Below are positions 33,355 through 41,467 of a stretch of DNA of 41,610 nucleotides, one piece after another. Source of the DNA: Nocardia sp. (GTDB lineage Bacteria; Actinomycetota; Actinomycetes; Mycobacteriales; Mycobacteriaceae); assembly GCF_025465275.1 (NCBI RefSeq), contig NZ_JAODNK010000116.1, positions 1 through 41,610 of the forward strand, written 5' to 3'. Position 1 is the first letter of the stretch. Every line of letters starts with the position of its first letter. Below the pieces are notes generated by a model, which worked only from the letters and a program-made list of their open reading frames with translations, was not told the origin of the DNA and did no database searches. A program made the translations under genes and the position numbers.

Positions 33355-34329
33355 TCAGATGGTGATCGAGGCCCAGATGCCGCGATGATCGGAGCCGGGC
33401 AGCTCGACGGTGTGCACCTCGTGCGCGATGGCGTCGCGCAGGAGAATGTGGTCGATCGCGATGACGGGCGGATACCAGCGATCGGCGGCGTACGTGGGCA
33501 GGATTCCCGCGCCGACCGCTACCGCCGCATCCCGATAGTCCCCGTCGAGGAGGGCCCGATAGGGACGGTGGTCCATGGTGGCATTGAAATCGCCCGCGAC
33601 AAGTACCGGGCCGGCGTCGTCCGGGATCTTCGCGAGCAACTGGTGCAGCAACTCCATTTCGCGCAGCCAATCACCGGGCTTACGCGGCCACGGCGGCACC
33701 GGGTGCACGGCGAACACCAGTGGCGACGGGTCGTCGGGCAGTTCGACACGGGCGGAAAGTAATTCGGTCACGAAGCCATCGTGGCGTCGAGTGTCCGACA
33801 GCGGATAGCGACTCCATATTCCGGTGCCGTCGCCGTACTCCCCGGTGCTGCAGTAGTGGTAGGGCAGCAACTCGGGCAGTCGTGACGCCATCAGGCGATC
33901 CAGACCCTGCGGCGTCAGTTCGCAGATCGTCAGCACATCGATGTCCAGCAGATCGACGGACGCCGCCAGCGCTCCCGGATCCGCTCCACCGATAAGGATA
34001 TTGGCCTGCATGACCCGTAGTGGTCGCTCGCCCGCCGCTGCCCGGTTCCGCGACAGTCGCGCCCGGTACAGCGGCCACTGCGTTGCCACCGCGGCGCCCA
34101 GCAGCACGGCGCTCACGGCGACCGCGATCCACTGCCGAGCCGCGATGGCCAGCACCGCCGCCGGAAGTACCGCAGCCATCAACCACGGGGCGAGCGCCGC
34201 GGCAACGATCACCGGCTGGCGTCGCGAATTCACCATCCGCGCGACCAGCCCGCTCGTGGCTATCAGCAACAGTGCCGCCGAGGCCACCAGCATCGATATC
34301 GAGATCGAATTCAACACCCTGCCGATCAT
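33355..34329 (-). CDS. Membrane-anchored endonuclease/exonuclease/phosphatase-family protein
   Basis: About 324 residues from ATG 34329; the start is uncertain, since an upstream frame extends to 34458. Two or three N-terminal membrane helices (LVASAALLLIATSGLVARM, VAAALAPWLMAAVLPAAVLA, and one more) precede an EEP domain. That domain has RVMQANILIGG, ICELTPQGL, VHPVPPWP, GDFNAT, AIDHIL and SDHRGIW, the complete set for a Mg2+-dependent phosphodiesterase. Topology suggests the domain faces outside. It may act on lipid headgroups or nucleic acids. Confidence 0.88.
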   Translation of the reverse strand: MIGRVLNSISISMLVASAALLLIATSGLVARMVNSRRQPVIVAAALAPWLMAAVLPAAVLAIAARQWIAVAVSAVLLGAAVATQWPLYRARLSRNRAAAGERPLRVMQANILIGGADPGALAASVDLLDIDVLTICELTPQGLDRLMASRLPELLPYHYCSTGEYGDGTGIWSRYPLSDTRRHDGFVTELLSARVELPDDPSPLVFAVHPVPPWPRKPGDWLREMELLHQLLAKIPDDAGPVLVAGDFNATMDHRPYRALLDGDYRDAAVAVGAGILPTYAADRWYPPVIAIDHILLRDAIAHEVHTVELPGSDHRGIWASITI

Positions 34330-34607
34330 CCCTCCGAATCCTGTGCCCCACCTGAATGAAGTCTGCGAACCCCCCTTTGATCCGGATACCCGGTGTTCAG
34401 AATCCGTAACAGCGGTATAGCGCGTGGTCCAGCGGGCCATTACTCCCGCGATCGGCAATTCGGTGATCGGAACAGTTCGGCATATGAGTGTCGCCGGCTG
34501 TCAATGTGCCGAGAGTTCAAGAGATTTCGTTGTATCGATCACCTTTCTGTATTGGAATTGTTTTGGCCACTAAGGCCTTCGGAGAAAATAGAAAGGTTTG
34601 CGCCTTC

Positions 34608-34868
34608 ATGAAAAAGTTTGCGGGAACATTGGTGGCGATGGCCGCCGCAGGTGCATTGCTCGCCGGCCCGGTAGCGGGTGCGGCCTCGGCGGAGATCCCG
34701 GGTGGTGGAATGCCGGCCGCGACGGATTGGGCGGGTTTCAACCATCCGGGCTGGGGTGATCCGCACGATCCGTGGCACAACGACTGGCATTGCGACCGAA
34801 ACGGCAACTGGCACAACGACGAGCACGACCAGGGTGGCCATCGCGACGGTCGCTGCCACATGTGGTGA
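34608..34868 (+). CDS. Secreted His/Trp-rich small protein
   Basis: This 86-residue protein starts at ATG 34608 behind AAAGG. A clear Sec signal (KKF, a hydrophobic stretch, and ASA before E29) leaves a mature form of 58 residues. That form has eight His, six Trp, two Cys and many Asp/Asn in repeated HxW-like steps (GWGDPHDPWHNDWHCDRNG, NWHNDEHDQGGHRDGRCHMW). This composition suggests metal binding or an extracellular adhesin-like role; I know no family name. The long 5' region is lower in GC than its surroundings. Confidence 0.75.
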   Translation: MKKFAGTLVAMAAAGALLAGPVAGAASAEIPGGGMPAATDWAGFNHPGWGDPHDPWHNDWHCDRNGNWHNDEHDQGGHRDGRCHMW

Positions 34869-34916
34869 CCTGATTGCCCTTGACGATCGGTCAGTTCAGC
34901 CCGCATAGTGGGAGCA

Positions 34917-34932
34917 CTGACCGATCGGTCAG
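34917..34932. promoter_or_regulatory. TetR operator, perfect 16-bp palindrome
   Basis: CTGACCGATCGGTCAG is fully self-complementary and lies 28 bp before the oxidoreductase start. A near copy, TGACGATCGGTCA, lies at 34881-34893. The TetR gene at 35949 in the same operon is the likely binder. Confidence 0.6.
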
Positions 34933-34959
34933 GCAGGTGGGCCGAGAGGTGTGGTCAGC

Positions 34960-35952
34960 GTGACGACAATGCAAGCGGTGGTGGTATTCACTTCGGGTGG
35001 GCCCGAGGTGGTGCGAGTCGAGGAGATCGATAGGCCGACTCCGGGCAGCGGCGAGGTCTTGCTCGAGGTGCACGCGGCCGGGGTGAATCCGTCGGATTTC
35101 CGCGGCCGGAGCGGTTTCGCGGATCTGCCGCCGCAGTACCGGCCCTCGATTGCGCGCCCGTCCATTCCCGGCGCTGATGTGTCCGGCGAGGTTGTCGCCG
35201 TGGGCGCGGACGTGACCGAAATGGCTGTCGGGGACCAGGTCTACGGCCTCGTGCGGTTTCCGCCGTTCGACGGGCGCGGCCACGGGCGCACACATGCGGA
35301 GTACGTGACCGCGCCGGTTGCCGACCTCGCGCCGAAACCGCGGCGGCTGAGCCACATCGAGGCGGCAGCTGTGCCGATGGCGGCGCTGACCGCCTGGCAG
35401 CAGATCCATCGATACGGCGCGGTCGAGCCGGGCGAGCGCGTGCTGGTAGTGGGCGCGGCGGGCGGGGTCGGTCATTTCGCCGTGCAGCTGGCGCGGCTGC
35501 GCGGTGCCGAGGTTGTCGCGGTCGCCTCGGGTCGGCACGAAAAGTTCCTGCGCCGGTTGGGAATCGAGACTTTCATTGACTACACCGACGGGGATCCGGT
35601 CGGGGCGGCGGGCACGGTGGACGTGGTGATCGACTGCGTCGGCAGCGTCGGCGGGGTCGATGCCGCACGGTGGCTGACGGTCCTCGCCGACGGCGGCCGC
35701 CTGGTGCCCATCACGCTGGGTTTCTATCCGCCGGAAGAACTTTCGCGACGTGGCATCACGCGTGTCGGCGGGCAGGTGCAATCCAGCGGAGCGGACCTGC
35801 GCGAGCTCGGCAGACTGTTCGACGACGGCACGCTCACGGTCGCCATCGACAGTGCGTACCCGCTGGAGGACGCCCGTAGCGCGCACGAGCGCGGGGAACG
35901 CGGACACCTCCAGGGCAAGATCGTCCTGACCATGCCCGCGAGCATGCGGTGA
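34960..35952 (+). CDS. NADPH:quinone oxidoreductase-like MDR protein
   Basis: About 330 residues; GTG 34960 is preferred after GAGAGG, with GTG 34951 and ATG 34969 as alternatives. It is a zinc-free medium-chain reductase: AAGVNPSDFRGRSG, the NADPH motif VVGAAGGVGHFAVQLAR, and no structural-zinc Cys cluster. It should reduce quinones or enones. It overlaps the TetR gene by 4 nt, and a perfect palindrome in its promoter indicates repression by that TetR, probably relieved by an electrophile. Confidence 0.9.
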   Translation: MTTMQAVVVFTSGGPEVVRVEEIDRPTPGSGEVLLEVHAAGVNPSDFRGRSGFADLPPQYRPSIARPSIPGADVSGEVVAVGADVTEMAVGDQVYGLVRFPPFDGRGHGRTHAEYVTAPVADLAPKPRRLSHIEAAAVPMAALTAWQQIHRYGAVEPGERVLVVGAAGGVGHFAVQLARLRGAEVVAVASGRHEKFLRRLGIETFIDYTDGDPVGAAGTVDVVIDCVGSVGGVDAARWLTVLADGGRLVPITLGFYPPEELSRRGITRVGGQVQSSGADLRELGRLFDDGTLTVAIDSAYPLEDARSAHERGERGHLQGKIVLTMPASMR

Positions 35953-36491
35953 CCACCGGACGTCGAGACGAGATATTGTCCGCGGCCCGGGAACTGTTCC
36001 TGCGCAAGGGATATGCCGCGACCTCGATCGCCGATATCGCCGCGGCGGTGGGCGCCAGCAAGGCGGCGGTGTTCTATCACTTCAAGGCGAAGGAGAACAT
36101 CGCCGCCGAGCTGCTGGACTCACCGTTCACGGCCGTGACCGAGCTCATCGCGCGGGCCGAGACGCAGCAGCTGAGTCCGGCGCAGATCCTCACCGAGTAC
36201 ATCGACGGCGCGGCCGAAACCGGCGCGCTGTTCATCGCTTTCGCGACCGACCCGTCGGTGGCCGACCTCATTCCGCAGCACGACGCCGATGCGGCGTGCC
36301 GCAGGATCATCGAGTTGCTCGCGGGTCCGGCCGCAACGCCCGCCGATCGGGTCCGTGGCCGCGCCGCCTTCGCTGTCGCCCAGACCATCGTGCCCGCACT
36401 ACAGGAGCACGCGGGCTCGCTCGATGACGCACTCCGCCAGGAGATCCGGTCCGCCGCCCTCCGGGCGCTCGGTACCGGATCAGGCTCCTGA
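35949..36491 (+). CDS. TetR/AcrR family transcriptional regulator
   Basis: This 180-residue protein starts with GTG 35949 inside the preceding stop (GTGA). The helix-turn-helix is TSIADIAAAVGASKAAVFYHF. It is the second gene of the oxidoreductase operon and likely binds the palindrome at 34917-34932, giving feedback control of both genes. Confidence 0.9.
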   Translation: MTTGRRDEILSAARELFLRKGYAATSIADIAAAVGASKAAVFYHFKAKENIAAELLDSPFTAVTELIARAETQQLSPAQILTEYIDGAAETGALFIAFATDPSVADLIPQHDADAACRRIIELLAGPAATPADRVRGRAAFAVAQTIVPALQEHAGSLDDALRQEIRSAALRALGTGSGS

Positions 36492-36656
36492 CCAATACGG
36501 ACTTCACCGCACGCATCGCGGATCGTCTCGACCATCTGCACTGACCTGCTACGGAGCCGGTGCACGAAGTGGAACATACGCGTTTTGGTCGATTCGCCTA
36601 TCTACGTACAGTACTGTTCGCTAAGTTTCTCTGTCAGATCAGCGGGAGTCGCAGCA

Positions 36657-36888
36657 TGAATGCCTACATCACGGCCACCGGCCGGTTTCTCCCAGGAGAT
36701 CCGGTGCCCAACAACAAGATCGAGGACTATCTCGGCACGAGATGCTGACCGAAGGCATGGTCGAGGCAGGCGACACGCTGCTGTGCATGGTCCCCGAATC
36801 CGGCCGCTTCGCGGTCTCGTTCATGCACCTCACCGCTGTGGCAGCGCCGGATCTCGGGCTGACACCGTCAACATCCCACGGAATCTAG
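36657..36888 (+). pseudogene. Beta-ketoacyl synthase III (KAS III) remnant
   Basis: ATG 36657 opens MNAYITATGRFLPGDPVPNN and KIEDYLGT, the N terminus of a FabH-like synthase. After 36741 another frame gives MLTEGMVEAGDTLLCMVPES and GRFAVSFMHLTAV, the C-terminal strand of the same fold, ending at TAG 36886-36888. The central 250 or so residues with the Cys-His-Asn triad are deleted. 36492-36656 ahead of it holds only an ACAGTACTGT palindrome (36608-36617) and no gene. Confidence 0.75.
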
Positions 36889-36904
36889 AAAGAAGGACTG
36901 CCCA

Positions 36905-37141
36905 ATGAATCTCGCACTTCGAACCGGCTTGGCCACAGTCACACTCACCGCCGCTGTCCTCGGCGCCGCAGCACCGGCGATGGCGGCCGCCCCGGCGGTA
37001 CCCGCCGTCGAAATCGGTGAAAACTCAGGCAGCACAAATGTCGCGAATGGATTGGTCCAGATCCTGGCCGGACTGATCAATGCCACAGGATCGGGAATCC
37101 CGTGCATCACCAAGCCACCGCCGCCGAACTCGTCCTGCTGA
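36905..37141 (+). CDS. Small secreted protein
   Basis: This 78-residue protein starts at ATG 36905 behind AAAGGA. A Sec signal with cleavage near AMA (residues 25-27) leaves about 51 residues with two Cys (67 and 78), a helix-like middle (NVANGLVQILAGLINATG) and a Pro-rich tail (ITKPPPPNSSC). The two Cys may form a disulfide. No family is recognised. A terminator follows at once, so it is a one-gene unit. Confidence 0.75.
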   Translation: MNLALRTGLATVTLTAAVLGAAAPAMAAAPAVPAVEIGENSGSTNVANGLVQILAGLINATGSGIPCITKPPPPNSSC

Positions 37142-37148
37142 TGACGTA

Positions 37149-37181
37149 GAACGCCCCGGAACCACTGGCCCCGGGGCGTTC
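37149..37181. terminator. Hairpin terminator
   Basis: GAACGCCCCGG (37149-37159) and CCGGGGCGTTC (37171-37181) are exact arms around 11 nt, 8 bp after the small secreted gene and facing the TetR gene on the other strand. Confidence 0.75.
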
Positions 37182-37202
37182 TCGTTCGGCCGACCGCGGC
37201 GG

Positions 37203-37874
37203 TTACCCGGGCGGCTGGTTTGCGGCGGCGGTCTCCGCGTTCCGTCCGCTCGAATGCAAGCGGGTTCTGGCCTGCACCGCGAGCCGTTCATCGAGCGGCG
37301 CTTCGACGAGTTCCTCTGCGCCAGGGCGCATTCCGGCGATACTCAGGGCCAGGTGCCGCTTCCACGCGGTATCGACGACCCCGCGGGTTGTTTCGACCAC
37401 GCCGCGCATGGCCCAGAACAGGACCTCGAGATCGGTATCGGTGAGATCCTCACGAATGCGGCCCGCCGCTTTGGCGGCGATCAGCAGTTCGGTCACGATG
37501 CGCCAATACTCGGCCTTCAGCGCCTTGGTCTCTTCGTCATTCCACAATCGCGGCAGACAGCCGCGCTGTGATGCGATGACTTCGCCTGTCCCGTAGAGCA
37601 ACTGCTCCAGGCCGCGACCGTCGGTACGGTCGCGGGCCGCATTCGCGATAACCACCAAATCGTTCAGCAACTTGCGAACCAGCGCACTGATCAGTGCGTC
37701 CTTGGTGGGAAATCGGCGGTAGAGCGTGCCCATCCCGACACCGGCGACTCGCGCTATCTCATCGACGCTCGCGTCCATCCCGTAATCGGTGAAGACCCGC
37801 TCGGCCGCATCCAGGAGCCGCTCACGATTCTGCGCGGCATCGCGACGCAGTACCTTGGGCTCATTCAGACTCAT
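37203..37874 (-). CDS. TetR/AcrR family transcriptional regulator
   Basis: This 223-residue protein has the helix-turn-helix ASVDEIARVAGVGMGTLYRRF and the family's C-terminal helical domain (YGTGEVIASQRG, EVLFWAMRGVVETTRG). Its start overlaps the end of the MFS gene by 14 nt, so the two form one operon. The duplicated dyads at 39354-39412 in the shared promoter are its likely binding sites. Confidence 0.92.
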   Translation of the reverse strand: MSLNEPKVLRRDAAQNRERLLDAAERVFTDYGMDASVDEIARVAGVGMGTLYRRFPTKDALISALVRKLLNDLVVIANAARDRTDGRGLEQLLYGTGEVIASQRGCLPRLWNDEETKALKAEYWRIVTELLIAAKAAGRIREDLTDTDLEVLFWAMRGVVETTRGVVDTAWKRHLALSIAGMRPGAEELVEAPLDERLAVQARTRLHSSGRNAETAAANQPPG

Positions 37875-39333
37875 CGCCCACTACGGTACCGCCCGCGATC
37901 AGCGCCATCTCGCCGTGGGCGAGCGGAGCCGGATCCTCGAGCTGCGACTGCTGATTCCGTGCGATCGAGGGGATGAACAATGCGGCGAATGCACCCAGTG
38001 CGACGGCTATGCCGAGCATGACGAACCCGTTGGTGTACCCGGATTCCTTCGGCAGACCGGAGGGCGCGGCCCCGATGCTGACCACGCTGGCCATGAAGGC
38101 GGCGCCGAGCGAACCGCCGATGGTCCGGATATTGGCGTTCATGCCGCTGGCCACCCCGGTCTGCGCCGGTGGCACCGCGGCAACAACAACATTGGACATG
38201 GCCGAGAAGGCCACACCGAAGCCGATGCCGACGATCGCCATCGCGATGTAGATGTCCACCTCGTATTCGTGCAGGAACGCCAGCATGAAGTAGCCCACCG
38301 CACCGACCAGCGATCCCACGAAAAGCACGTTCTTGGAACCGAAGCGCGCTGCCAGTGGCCCGGAAGCCAGACCGAGCAGGAACATTCCGACGGTCGTGGG
38401 AAGCAGCATCAGTCCGGACTGGGTCACCGAAGCGCCGAAGCCGTAACCGGCCGATGTCGGTGTCTGCAAGAACTGGGGCAGGAAGCCGAAGGCCGCGTAC
38501 ATGCCGACGCCCATCAACAGCGCCACCAGGTTCGCCGCCCACACCGTGCGAATCCGCATCATCTTCATGTCGATGAGTGGATTGGACGAGCGTGACTCGG
38601 CAATCACCCAGGTGATCACGATGACCACCGCGGCCACGAGCAGGCCGAGAACCTTGGGCGAGCCCCAGCCCCAGCTCGGCGCCTGACTCACGGCCAACAG
38701 CAGCGCGACCAGCCACGCCGACAACAGCAGCGCGGTACCCCAGTTCACCTTGCCCTCGTTGCTGTTCTCCGATTCCGGGATCAGGAAGAAGGCAGCCACC
38801 GCAGCGATGGTGATCATGACGAGCGGGATCCAGAAGAGCCAGTGATAGTTGAGAAGGTTGACGATGGGGCCGGCGAACACGATCCCGAGTCCGGCGCCCA
38901 CGGCGGTCAAGGCGGCAATGATGCCGACCGCGCCGGGCACTTTCTCCCTGGGGAACTCGTCGCGAATGATGCCGAATGCCAAGGGCAGCACACCACCTCC
39001 GACACCCTGGATCGCCCGCGCCACGATCATGACGGACAGGCTCGTGGCCAGGGCGGCGAGCAGCGAACCCACCCCGAGCGCGACGAGAGCGATCACGAAC
39101 AGTCGCTTCTTACCGTGCATGTCGCCGAGGCGGCCCATGATCGGGGTGAAGATCGACGCCGACAACAGGTAGGCCGTCAGCACCCACGTGACATTGGTCT
39201 GGCTGGTACCCAGCGACTCCTGGATGGTCGGCAGCACCGGCATCACCAACGACTGCAACAGCGCGTATGCACCCACACCGAGCGCGAGAACTCCGAACGT
39301 CACCTGATAGTGCGCTCGACGGGCGGTTTCCAT
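37861..39333 (-). CDS. MFS multidrug exporter, DHA2 family (14 TMS)
   Basis: This 490-residue protein starts at ATG 39333 behind GAGGAG. Motif A is GRLGDMHGKKRLFV, and motif C-like GVGAGLGIVFAGPIV is near helix 5. About 14 helices place it with EmrB/QacA-type drug pumps. It leads the MFS-tetR operon under tandem operators. Drug or metabolite efflux is expected; the ligand is unknown. Confidence 0.93.
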   Translation of the reverse strand: METARRAHYQVTFGVLALGVGAYALLQSLVMPVLPTIQESLGTSQTNVTWVLTAYLLSASIFTPIMGRLGDMHGKKRLFVIALVALGVGSLLAALATSLSVMIVARAIQGVGGGVLPLAFGIIRDEFPREKVPGAVGIIAALTAVGAGLGIVFAGPIVNLLNYHWLFWIPLVMITIAAVAAFFLIPESENSNEGKVNWGTALLLSAWLVALLLAVSQAPSWGWGSPKVLGLLVAAVVIVITWVIAESRSSNPLIDMKMMRIRTVWAANLVALLMGVGMYAAFGFLPQFLQTPTSAGYGFGASVTQSGLMLLPTTVGMFLLGLASGPLAARFGSKNVLFVGSLVGAVGYFMLAFLHEYEVDIYIAMAIVGIGFGVAFSAMSNVVVAAVPPAQTGVASGMNANIRTIGGSLGAAFMASVVSIGAAPSGLPKESGYTNGFVMLGIAVALGAFAALFIPSIARNQQSQLEDPAPLAHGEMALIAGGTVVGDESE

Positions 39334-39353
39334 ATTTACAACTCCTCGTCGAA

Positions 39354-39412
39354 GCGGAGAGCAGGCTCCGGATGCGCAAAAAATAACACCCCAAGCGGAG
39401 AGTTAGCTCCGC
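39354..39412. promoter_or_regulatory. Tandem TetR operators of the MFS-tetR operon
   Basis: Two copies of one site: AAGCGGAG-AGCAGG-CTCCGG (core 39354-39371) and AAGCGGAG-AGTTAG-CTCCGC (core 39395-39412). The second is a perfect GCGGAG-N6-CTCCGC dyad. Centres are 41 bp apart, about four helical turns, on the face upstream of the MFS start. Confidence 0.7.
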
Positions 39413-39416
39413 ATAG

Positions 39417-39431
39417 GGTGTGAATCACACC
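39417..39431. promoter_or_regulatory. Additional 15-bp palindrome GGTGTGA-A-TCACACC
   Basis: Exact 7-bp arms flank one A, 5 bp beyond the upstream MFS operator. The half site TGTGA/TCACA is CRP-like but the spacing is wrong for CRP. It could bind another regulator. 39432-39564 shows no gene. Confidence 0.3.
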
Positions 39432-39564
39432 TGCGCAATCGAGGTCCCGATCACACTTCGACCTGGCGGCCGGGGCGCTTCCCAGCCGCCGCGAACGGTA
39501 CGCCGCGGTAGACAGATCGAATATCCCCCGCCGCCACTTTCCTTCGGTGCCAACCGATCTCGCG

Positions 39565-40488
39565 CTAACCGATCGGTAGCGCGGTCAGGATCGGGTCGTA
39601 GGCCCAGTTCAGCATGCGCTCGGCATCGTCCCTTGCGGCGGCGCCGCTGCCGGGTGAGCTGTGCAGGACCACACCGATCAGCGGTATTCCTGCCCGCACC
39701 GTCTCGAACAGCAAGCAGGCGCCCGCGGCGTCGGTGGATCCGGTTTTGATGCCGATGGTGCCCGGATAGGTGCGCAGCAGCTGGTTCGTGGTCTGCCAGA
39801 GGTGATCGCGATTGGCCGGGCCGGCCGGCAGGTGATAGCTCTGCGACCCCGCGATCTCACGGAACACCGGCAGGCTCATCGCACGCAGACCGAGGGCCAG
39901 CAGGTTCGCCGGTGTGGAGTAGGTGGAGTTGTCGTCGGGGGCCGGCAGTCCGCTGGGATCGGTGAAATATGTTCCCGCCAGGCCCATTTCACGCGCGGTG
40001 CCGTTCATCCTGGCGATGAAGCCGTCTTGGCCGGGCCCGTAGCCCTCGGCCAGGGTATAGGCGGCGTCACAGCCCGACGGCAACACCATGGCGTAGAGGA
40101 GCTGTCGCGTGGTGAGCACCTCGCCGGGGGCCAGGCCTGCGTTGCTTCCGTCGTACCTGGTGCAGTAGGCGATGCTTTCCTGCGGCACGGTGACAGTCCG
40201 GTCGAGGTCGCCGGCGTTGATCACGACCAGTGCCGTCATCACCTTCGCGATGCTGGCGATCGGGACCGAAGTGTTCGGCTCTCGCGACCACAACACCGTG
40301 CCGGTGACTCCGTCCGCCAGCGCGGCCCCCGGCGCCTGCACTCCGTCCGGTTCAGCAGTCGGCCACGGCAACTGACCAAACGGGGCGCTCGCGGCCGGAC
40401 CGGCCGCGACGCCGTGACCGACCGCCACAACCAACGCCCCGACAACACCAGCCTGCAACAATCGGGCAAATGTCCGCATGCGCCACAT
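39565..40488 (-). CDS. D,D-peptidase of the K15 type (peptidase S11)
   Basis: This 307-residue protein has an N-terminal signal/anchor helix (VVGALVVAVGHGVAAGPAAS). Penicillin-binding motifs are S79-IA-K82, S138-G-C140 and K248-T-G250. The middle motif is SGC rather than SxN, as in the Streptomyces K15 D,D-transpeptidase. It should act outside the membrane, cleaving or linking peptidoglycan stem peptides. The catalytic serine is S79. It is divergent from the thioesterase gene. ATG 40479 is an alternative start. Confidence 0.92.
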   Translation of the reverse strand: MWRMRTFARLLQAGVVGALVVAVGHGVAAGPAASAPFGQLPWPTAEPDGVQAPGAALADGVTGTVLWSREPNTSVPIASIAKVMTALVVINAGDLDRTVTVPQESIAYCTRYDGSNAGLAPGEVLTTRQLLYAMVLPSGCDAAYTLAEGYGPGQDGFIARMNGTAREMGLAGTYFTDPSGLPAPDDNSTYSTPANLLALGLRAMSLPVFREIAGSQSYHLPAGPANRDHLWQTTNQLLRTYPGTIGIKTGSTDAAGACLLFETVRAGIPLIGVVLHSSPGSGAAARDDAERMLNWAYDPILTALPIG

Positions 40489-40620
40489 GCTGCCTTACAA
40501 CCCCTCCAACCAGCGGGATTTCACCGACCGAATTGCCGCGACAGCACGCGGCATCGGGGCTCGTCCCATTCACCGCTCCTCGGGTTCTCCGGAATCGGAT
40601 GTGTGTGCGAGCATTTCGCG

Positions 40621-41466
40621 ATGGCTGGTGGAACTCATCTGTGGCCGGTCGTCGACCTGACCGATCTGCTCGAAGTGCTCGACCTCGGCGAGGTCGGGCC
40701 GGGGCGATTCCGGGCCCGGAACGTGACCTCGACGCTGCCGACCACGCTGGGTAGCCAGACGCTGGCGCAGGCGGTGGTCGCCGCCGAACGCACTGTGCCG
40801 CATATGGCGGTGCAATCCCTGCACGGTGTTTTCCCGCGCGGCGGGTACGCCGATCGCGAGGTCGACGTGGAGGTCGAAGTCGTGCAGTCGGGCCGGGCGC
40901 TGGCGACCGTGCAGGTGTCGTTCCGGCAGGACGGGCGCGAGCACGCACGGGTGCTGGCCATGCTCAGTGTCGACGAGCCCGACTTCCTCGCGCACGGCGC
41001 CGCGCTGCCCGCCGATGTGCCCGGGCCGGAGGAGTGCGCGGAACTGCCGTGTGCGGTGCTGCCGTGGGAGGTTCGGACGGTCGGCGGGGCCGATGCGGTG
41101 GCGCTCGACCTTGCGGGACCGCCGTCACTGGATGTGTGGATGCGCTGCGACAAGGCGCCCGACCTGCCCGGGATCGCCCGCGCGCTACTGGCTCACGGCA
41201 GCGAGGGATTTCTGGGCCCGGTCGCGATGCGCCCGTATCCGCAAGCCGAGATCGCCCGGCGCGGGGGCCGCAGCGCGGCGGCCATGCTCACCCAAACCAT
41301 CACCTTCCACCGCCCGTTCACCCTGCACGACTGGCTGCTGCTGCGCTGCGAGAGCCCGTTCGCGGGCAGTGGCCGGATGTACGGGCGGATCCAGGTGTTC
41401 ACGCGCACCGGCGAATTGGTGGCCTCCGTGGACGCGCAGGGCCTGATGCGGGGCGGCGACCGGTAG
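40621..41466 (+). CDS. Acyl-CoA thioesterase II-like (double hotdog)
   Basis: This 281-residue protein starts at ATG 40621; a GTG at 40603 is an alternative. The TesB-like double hotdog fold is indicated by LGSQTLAQAVVAAERTVPHM, SLHGVFPRGGYADREVDVEV, ATVQVSFRQDG, TQTITFHRPFTLHDWLLLRC and GELVASVDAQGLMR. It hydrolyses acyl-CoA to free acid in the cytoplasm. Its stop lies 1 bp from the end of the converging gene at the window edge. Confidence 0.88.
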   Translation: MAGGTHLWPVVDLTDLLEVLDLGEVGPGRFRARNVTSTLPTTLGSQTLAQAVVAAERTVPHMAVQSLHGVFPRGGYADREVDVEVEVVQSGRALATVQVSFRQDGREHARVLAMLSVDEPDFLAHGAALPADVPGPEECAELPCAVLPWEVRTVGGADAVALDLAGPPSLDVWMRCDKAPDLPGIARALLAHGSEGFLGPVAMRPYPQAEIARRGGRSAAAMLTQTITFHRPFTLHDWLLLRCESPFAGSGRMYGRIQVFTRTGELVASVDAQGLMRGGDR

Positions 41467-41467
41467 C

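Noticed and set aside
36600..36620. LexA/SOS box near ACAGTACTGT
   Set aside because: The palindrome does not fit the actinobacterial GAAC-N4-GTTC consensus.
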